A stretch of 64,000 nt of DNA. Source: Sepiola atlantica (taxonomy: Eukaryota; Mollusca; Cephalopoda; Sepiida; Sepiolidae). Positions 59,226 through 64,000 of the stretch are shown piece after piece. The position numbers and the translations under genes were made by a program. Numbering within the stretch: position 1 is the first letter of the stretch; each line of letters begins with the position of its first letter. Location: NCBI GenBank assembly GCA_963556195.1, contig OY744537.1, positions 22,231,876 to 22,295,875 of the forward strand. Reading direction: 5' to 3'. Below the pieces are notes generated by a model, which did not search any database, had not been told where the DNA came from, and saw only the letters and a list, made by a program, of their open reading frames with translations.

Positions 59226-59390
59226 AGCATCAGCCCGAGTGAAGAAATTGGTCAGGTTTCAAAATACGAAAACGAACAAAATACTACAACTGATCGCAAA
59301 AGAGAAAGCAATACTCCAGATAAATGCAGATCTGAACTTGGAATATGAATTTTCAAGAATAATTTATAAGGGATTTTTTTTCTTTTTCTT

Positions 59391-59422
<32 letters not shown>

Positions 59423-60105
59423 TTTTTAATTTGAAATTAAAATGAAATTTAACCATTTTTTTTCCTTCAATATAATCTTAGTCTTACAAAATATCTGCCA
59501 ACTAGATTTCATTTCTCTTTTTGATTGGGGCTTTTATGCCTCTATAGTTTTGCTGCTGTTCATGTAGGAGAAACGATTTATTTTCTGTCAAAAAAAAAAA
59601 AAAAAATCCCTCTCCACATTACCCTCTCTTCCTGCCCCAATTATTTTTGTTTTCCATTAAGGTAAGAATATTGAACAAGTTTCTACCTTGCAGCTATTCA
59701 CATTTATTGAATTGCTTTCAATTATGTCTGGGGAGGAGGGTGCTATTTTTCTTTCTTTCTCTCCCTTCTCTGAACAGCTTCATATCAAATCTTTCTTCAG
59801 TCAACCTCTCAATTAAAAATGCATTTATGTTAAAATGTTGGAACGTTACGAGTGGGGGTGTTGACTATCAAACCGATTTAAAGATTGTCATTTAACTGAG
59901 AAGTTTGGCAGGTGGGGGGTGCAAATGTTATTGTTTTCTATGCCAATGTAAAACTTTCTCTTAATAAATAAGACCAAAACTATAGTTTTGTTTTTGTGTT
60001 TTTTTTTGTTTTTTTTATATATTTATTTTTTTATATTTATTTTTTATTTTTGCATGTTGTGCATGTGTGATTGTTAATAAAACTCTACTTTAAGGACACT
60101 TCTAA
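59226..60105 (+). promoter_or_regulatory. CAD 3' UTR with candidate polyadenylation signals
   Basis: AATAAA occurs at 59963-59968 and 60077-60082, the first sensible signals downstream of the CAD stop. The interval contains a 60-nt T-rich run at 59370-59428 with A- and T-rich stretches and no alternative coding signal. A repeat block starts at about 60108, so the transcript most likely ends before it. Which signal is used cannot be told from sequence. Confidence 0.55.
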
Positions 60106-60152
60106 AGTATGCATTTATTTTTCTCTTAGATAATTATCTAGTCATAAAAAGA

Positions 60153-60378
60153 TTCATTCATTTTGTATGAATCAGAGGATTCTATTGTTGGCATTGGTTT
60201 CCCCGATATTTTTCTAGTTAGAATTCTTTTTAGAAAGACATAGAGTACTTACAGGAGGGACCACGTGAAGGTTGCCAACATCCTAAGTGAAAGTGTTTCT
60301 ATGGAACGAACTGTACTCGAACTTCGCACACCCAGGTTGTCGGTCCGTATCATTAACTACTTAGCCACCATAATCTCC
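60153..60378 (-). mobile_element. tRNA-derived SINE, family C, copy 3, with target-site duplication
   Basis: Flanked by CATAAAAAGA on both sides (60143-60152, 60379-60388). On the minus strand it has the tRNA-like ATGGTGGCTAAGTAG and AGTTCGAGT, then TGTTGGCAACCTTCACGTGG and AAACCAATGCCAACAATAGA, the family C tail. The related locus at 60780-60850 runs through the same site without the insert, so this is an insertion into a previously duplicated sequence. Confidence 0.85.
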
Positions 60379-60554
60379 CATAAAAAGATAAAATGTCACT
60401 TCAAATAAGAACGTTATCTCCTGTCCAGTTATACAAGGATACAAAGAGATCAGAGATCGTCTGTTTAATTTTTATTAAAAGAGAGACAAGGTGATAAATG
60501 TTCAACTCTAACCTAAGAGAATTTTTTAAAGATTAAAGAGGAATTTTATTTTTT

Positions 60555-60640
60555 AATAAAACGAAGAAAAAACAATGAAAAATTTAAGTTTTATAAAACT
60601 TTAATTTTTCATTGTTGTTTTTTCTTCGTTTTGACTAACA
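60555..60640. repeat. Near-perfect palindrome, 75 bp
   Basis: AAAACGAAGAAAAAACAATG and AAAAATTTAAGTTTTA pair with TAAAACTTTAATTTTT and CATTGTTGTTTTTTCTTCGT with almost no loop. Confidence 0.88.
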
Positions 60641-61133
60641 TGGTTAACTGTACTCCTTGTGTAAAGTATTAAAACTCAAACTTCAAAAATTAGACTATGC
60701 GTTTTTATTTGTATTAGTGAGATCTTTATGATTAAATTGATACCTAGGGAAATTTACTATTTTAGGTAAACTGCTAAACTATGCATTTATTTTTAACCTA
60801 GGTAATTATCTAGTCATAAAAAGCTAAAATGTCACTTAAAATAAGAACATTGTCTCCTGTCCAAGTAATATGACGAATGTAAAGAGATTGTCTGTTTAAT
60901 TTTGATTTAAAAATCAAAAACAAAAAACAAATATTCAACCCCAACTCAAAGGAAAAATTTTCCAAGATTTGGAGGTGGGGGTCATTTTCTTATATAAGGT
61001 AACTCCTAAGCGTTCTTACAAAACTCTGATTTTCATAGTTGTCTTTTCTATGTTTGGATAAACATTGTTAATTTTATTCCTCCTGTAAACTATTAAAATT
61101 CTAACTTAACTCAATAGAGTCCAAATTTTTTTT

Positions 61134-61380
61134 TTTCTTTAATTTATTACAAAAAATCTTTTGTAAATACAAAATTATATTTGAGCAAAATTACTTTCAA
61201 AGATTTGCTTGACTTTATAGGATAGTTAGAGCATTCGTGAATTTTATACACATAAAAATGTCGGTTGGTTATAAGGACTACTTACTAAAAATAAATTTGA
61301 TAAAATAAAATTAAATAGCTGAAATTGATTGTATCCTTCCACTCTAGGTTGTCACAATATACTGAAAACTGAGACATCTG
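61134..61380. repeat. Dispersed repeat (pair with 55012-55236), copy 2
   Basis: Same blocks and orientation as 55012-55236. It lies just downstream of the local duplication at 60108-60980. Confidence 0.85.
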
Positions 61381-61629
61381 TAAGATGTGTATAATGGTGA
61401 AGCAAAAAACTGTTTTAAAATTTATTTTTTCTTCTCTATAAATCTGAATATAAGAGGATGACATTTTCATTCTAAAGATGCAAAGGATTAAAACAAAACG
61501 CTGAGCGAAAAGGAGACTTTCACAATATTACTGTAATTTTAAAAGTAGCCAGTTTTGAATAACAACTGGCAGCCATGTTTGCTGCAATTACAATGTATTT
61601 TTGTTAAGAATGGAGTTTCACAATTAAAC

Positions 61630-62060
61630 TTTTCAACCTGTGTTCACTCTGCCATCTTACATGGCAGTGAGATATGAGCTCTAAACACTTCTGATCTACT
61701 TTGGCGTTATGTTTATGCCATGATCAGGTAGATGCGCGGCTGTCAGCAGGAAGAAAGGTTCCGATCAATCGTGCTTCATTAGAAACTTGGTATTGGTGAG
61801 ATTACACGCTCATCGTCTTGAGTGGTTTGGCCACGTACAGCGTGTCACCTCTTGCTTCAACTCCATAATACGCCAGAGAGCATGTTAGATCGAGAAAGAC
61901 ATGGCTCGAGTGCGTAAGAAGCAATATGACTGCATGCAATCTGACTGATGTCAACCCTTTGGACTGGACTGCATATACAGCAAGCATAAGACATTGCTCA
62001 CCTCGAATACTCTCAGCACTCAAACTACCAAACCCGGATGAAAAGGAACCTCTTCAAACG
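61630..62060 (+). pseudogene. LINE ORF2 C-terminal fragment
   Basis: The plus strand gives a LHGSEI-like segment (LYGSE-W type), LVYAMIR, GEITRSSSxxWFGHVQRV across frames, and KTWLECVRSNMTACNLTDVN, PLDWTAYTASIRHC. The last part matches the RW---V--D ... W-----RS-W tail of LINE ORF2 proteins. Frames change several times. Confidence 0.65.
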
Positions 62061-62099
62061 GATTTAACTGCTGACTATTTCAAAATATCCCTCTCTCCT

Positions 62100-63640
62100 A
62101 TCACATGATCTTGTCGAATAATCAAAGCCTTTGATATTAACAAAATTATGACCTAAAAACTTTTTTAAATACTTCAAATAAACTGAAATTTGAAATATTT
62201 ATTAATTGATGTCTAATACCTATTGTTAAAATTTCACAAAAATCAAAGGTATCTGAATTTTCTACAAAGGGCTTACACCTCCTCTGTGATCCCTTTGCAT
62301 AAAACTAAATTGAACAAAATATAACCCATATTACCCATTTGCGTCCTCCAAATTTTTATAATGAACCATAATACTTCCAGACTGATTTCAACAGTAACAT
62401 CACGTGATCTTCAAAATTTTTCTTTTCTGTTCAATGTTAAAAGATCTCCATCTGTGCTTTCTGTATTTGATTGGACTGTTCATGTGTTTATCATTTCTTC
62501 AGAGAATGACTAAAACTAGCAGGACTTGTTGAAATTCCACAATTGTATCTTTCATCTGTTATATATTGCTGCCATGTTTAAAAATCTTTCCATTCTATAG
62601 ACATTCGATATGAATGCAGACCCCACGATAATATTGTACCATCTTTGTTCAAACTGAAACATGTTTATCTAAGTATTCGGGTTAATTTAGTTTTAGAATA
62701 TATCTACTTATAAGGGTCTGTCTTCAAAAACGCTTGATTTTTATTTACTTGAGCAAAACAAATTGATGGTGAAAACAGAGAAACTTGGTTTTAAAAGTAA
62801 ACTGCCATTTTTTTTTCATTGCACCACATGCTCCAGATCAGAAAGAAGAGTCAGCAAGATCTTGATCACCAATGCTCTTCGACAGTTATGTCGTCTGAAT
62901 AGATGTCAACAAATGATCTCCGAATTTGATTTGGAATTTCATTAAGGAAGATCAGGAAGAGAAAGTTCTGATTTACAAACATCAGAAGGTATTGAAGATT
63001 TAGAAGTTTGTATGACAGTTGAGTTCAGAATATTTCTGTTGAAATAAACTCAGACAAAATCAAGCTCCTGCTGATTGTGTTAGTATGAACAGTTCAGCTT
63101 GTCTATTTTTCTTCCACAAGTTGTTTTAGGTAGTGCTTATTGGATGTGTATGTCGCTGCGGTGATGTGTGGTTGAATATTTCTTTTATAGTTTGAGAATA
63201 GGCTCCCAGCTGCTTGGCACCAAATTCTTTACAGATGGATTCTTTTCATGCTTTTGGTGGAAGTATTTGTAGCTCTTCTCATTTGATGAACGGTGTATAT
63301 TCGCTTTTATTTTATTTGAACTTGGAGCCGATTTTTGTACAAAACATGCCCCTTTTTTTTTTCTAGTTTTTTAGTGTTTGGACAATCGTTTCCATCGATT
63401 CCTGTACGATTTAAAATCCAACATAGCAATATTTCATCATCATTTGACATTTCTAATTTGCAGTTAAAAAGAGAAAATACCAATGAGAGAAATATAAAAA
63501 AAACAGTTGCAGTTTCGTTTTTAAACCTTTGAATACAAGCAGTCAGTTATGAAATTGATAATACATCATGTGACATGTAGATAAACTTGTTACCTAGCTA
63601 CAGAACACAACCTGCAAAAAAACTTGTTGCATTGATTTTT
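62100..63640. other. Intergenic AT-rich sequence, no recognised feature
   Basis: No convincing ORF, RNA gene or repeat was found apart from an ACTAGCAGGACTTGTTGAAA start at 62515, shared in part with 5337. Confidence 0.5.
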
Positions 63641-63648
63641 ACTTACAA

Positions 63649-64000
63649 GTTGTTACTTTTTGGTCCCCCGATTTATAAAATCGGGGGACTTATGTTTTGA
63701 GGCATGTCTGTCCGTCCGGATTTTTCTCCGCAACCATCCATTGAATTTCTCTGAAATTTTGCATGAAGTTGTAACTTTGGTCAGGTTAGAAAGTGACATT
63801 CTCTGATTCTTGAAAAAAAATCTGGTTAGCCTCCCAGGGGCTCAAAAGGCCCCAAAATGGCAAAAAATATCATTTTTTGCCCCATAACTTTTCATCCATC
63901 CATTCAATTTCTCTAAAACTTGGCCAAAATGTGGAGGCAATTGTTTCTAATAGAAAATAAGTATCGCTGACCTTGGAAAAATCTGGTTCGCGCCCCCAAG
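63649..64000 (+). repeat. Element with CCCCCGAT hairpin and internal tandem repeats, copy 2 (cut by window end)
   Basis: Same orientation and same layout as 44391-44990: hairpin GGTCCCCCGATTTATAAAAT/CGGGGGAC, GGCATGTCTGTCCGTCCGGA, and at least two of the 162-bp-type units. It continues beyond the window. Confidence 0.85.

Larger units (their letters stand above)
60108..60980. repeat. Local direct duplication (60108-60540 and 60777-60980)
   Basis: Both units contain ATGCATTTATTTTT, TAATTATCTAGTCATAAAAA, AAAATGTCACTT, AATAAGAAC, TCTCCTGTCCA and GTCTGTTTAATTTT in the same order. The first carries a SINE insertion that the second lacks. Confidence 0.8.

Noticed and set aside
60300..60375. Stand-alone tRNA-like gene on the minus strand
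   Set aside because: It lies within a SINE insertion defined by its target duplication and empty site.

Overview
This window is nuclear DNA of an animal. It is AT-rich, dense in microsatellites and transposon debris, and its only recognisable host gene has very long introns bounded by GT-AG splice sites. The repeat types (several tRNA-derived SINE families, LINE tails, Tc1/mariner, piggyBac and Merlin relics, long foldback repeats) and the divergence of the coding exons suggest a lophotrochozoan, probably a mollusc and possibly a cephalopod. That placement is an inference and was not tested.

The gene is the 3' part of CAD on the plus strand, the multifunctional protein of de novo pyrimidine synthesis (carbamoyl-phosphate synthetase 2, aspartate transcarbamylase, dihydroorotase). 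The window opens inside an intron. It then carries one exon of the linker between the dihydroorotase and aspartate transcarbamylase (ATCase) domains (261-525), a second linker exon that runs into the start of ATCase (46847-47049), and six further ATCase exons (49430-59225) ending in a TGA stop. The eight secure exons join in one continuous frame of 446 codons. Between the two linker exons lie about 46 kb of intron that hold three candidate in-frame small exons (33, 36 and 66 nt, all phase 1 to phase 1). All ATCase substrate-binding and catalytic motifs are present. Two possible polyadenylation signals lie at about 59963 and 60077.

The rest is intron, or sequence downstream of CAD, and is made of repeats. 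The most unusual is a SINE-like family whose 5' head matches the first about 45 nt of U2 snRNA, including the branch-point recognition sequence (copies at 21749-22077, 40556-40884, 41568-41898 and 47426-47767). Three copies have clear target-site duplications, and older relatives without the head lie at about 17050-17300 and 27985-28185. Two further tRNA-derived SINE families occur; one copy can be shown to be an insertion because a duplicated locus nearby preserves the empty site. A structurally complete but inactivated Merlin element (55660-57386, 8-bp target duplication) lies in an ATCase intron. Other relics are a piggyBac-like pseudogene, a mariner fragment, a 380-bp MITE present in two opposite copies, a defective Tc1/mariner-type element, seven LINE fragments, several long foldback palindromes and large simple-sequence arrays.

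Layout: 1-260 intron; 261-525 linker exon; 526-46846 giant introns with candidate small exons and most of the repeats; 46847-59225 linker end plus ATCase exons with short introns; 59226-about 60100 3' UTR; about 60100-64000 intergenic repeats. No second host gene, no authentic tRNA, rRNA or snRNA gene and no CRISPR array was found.
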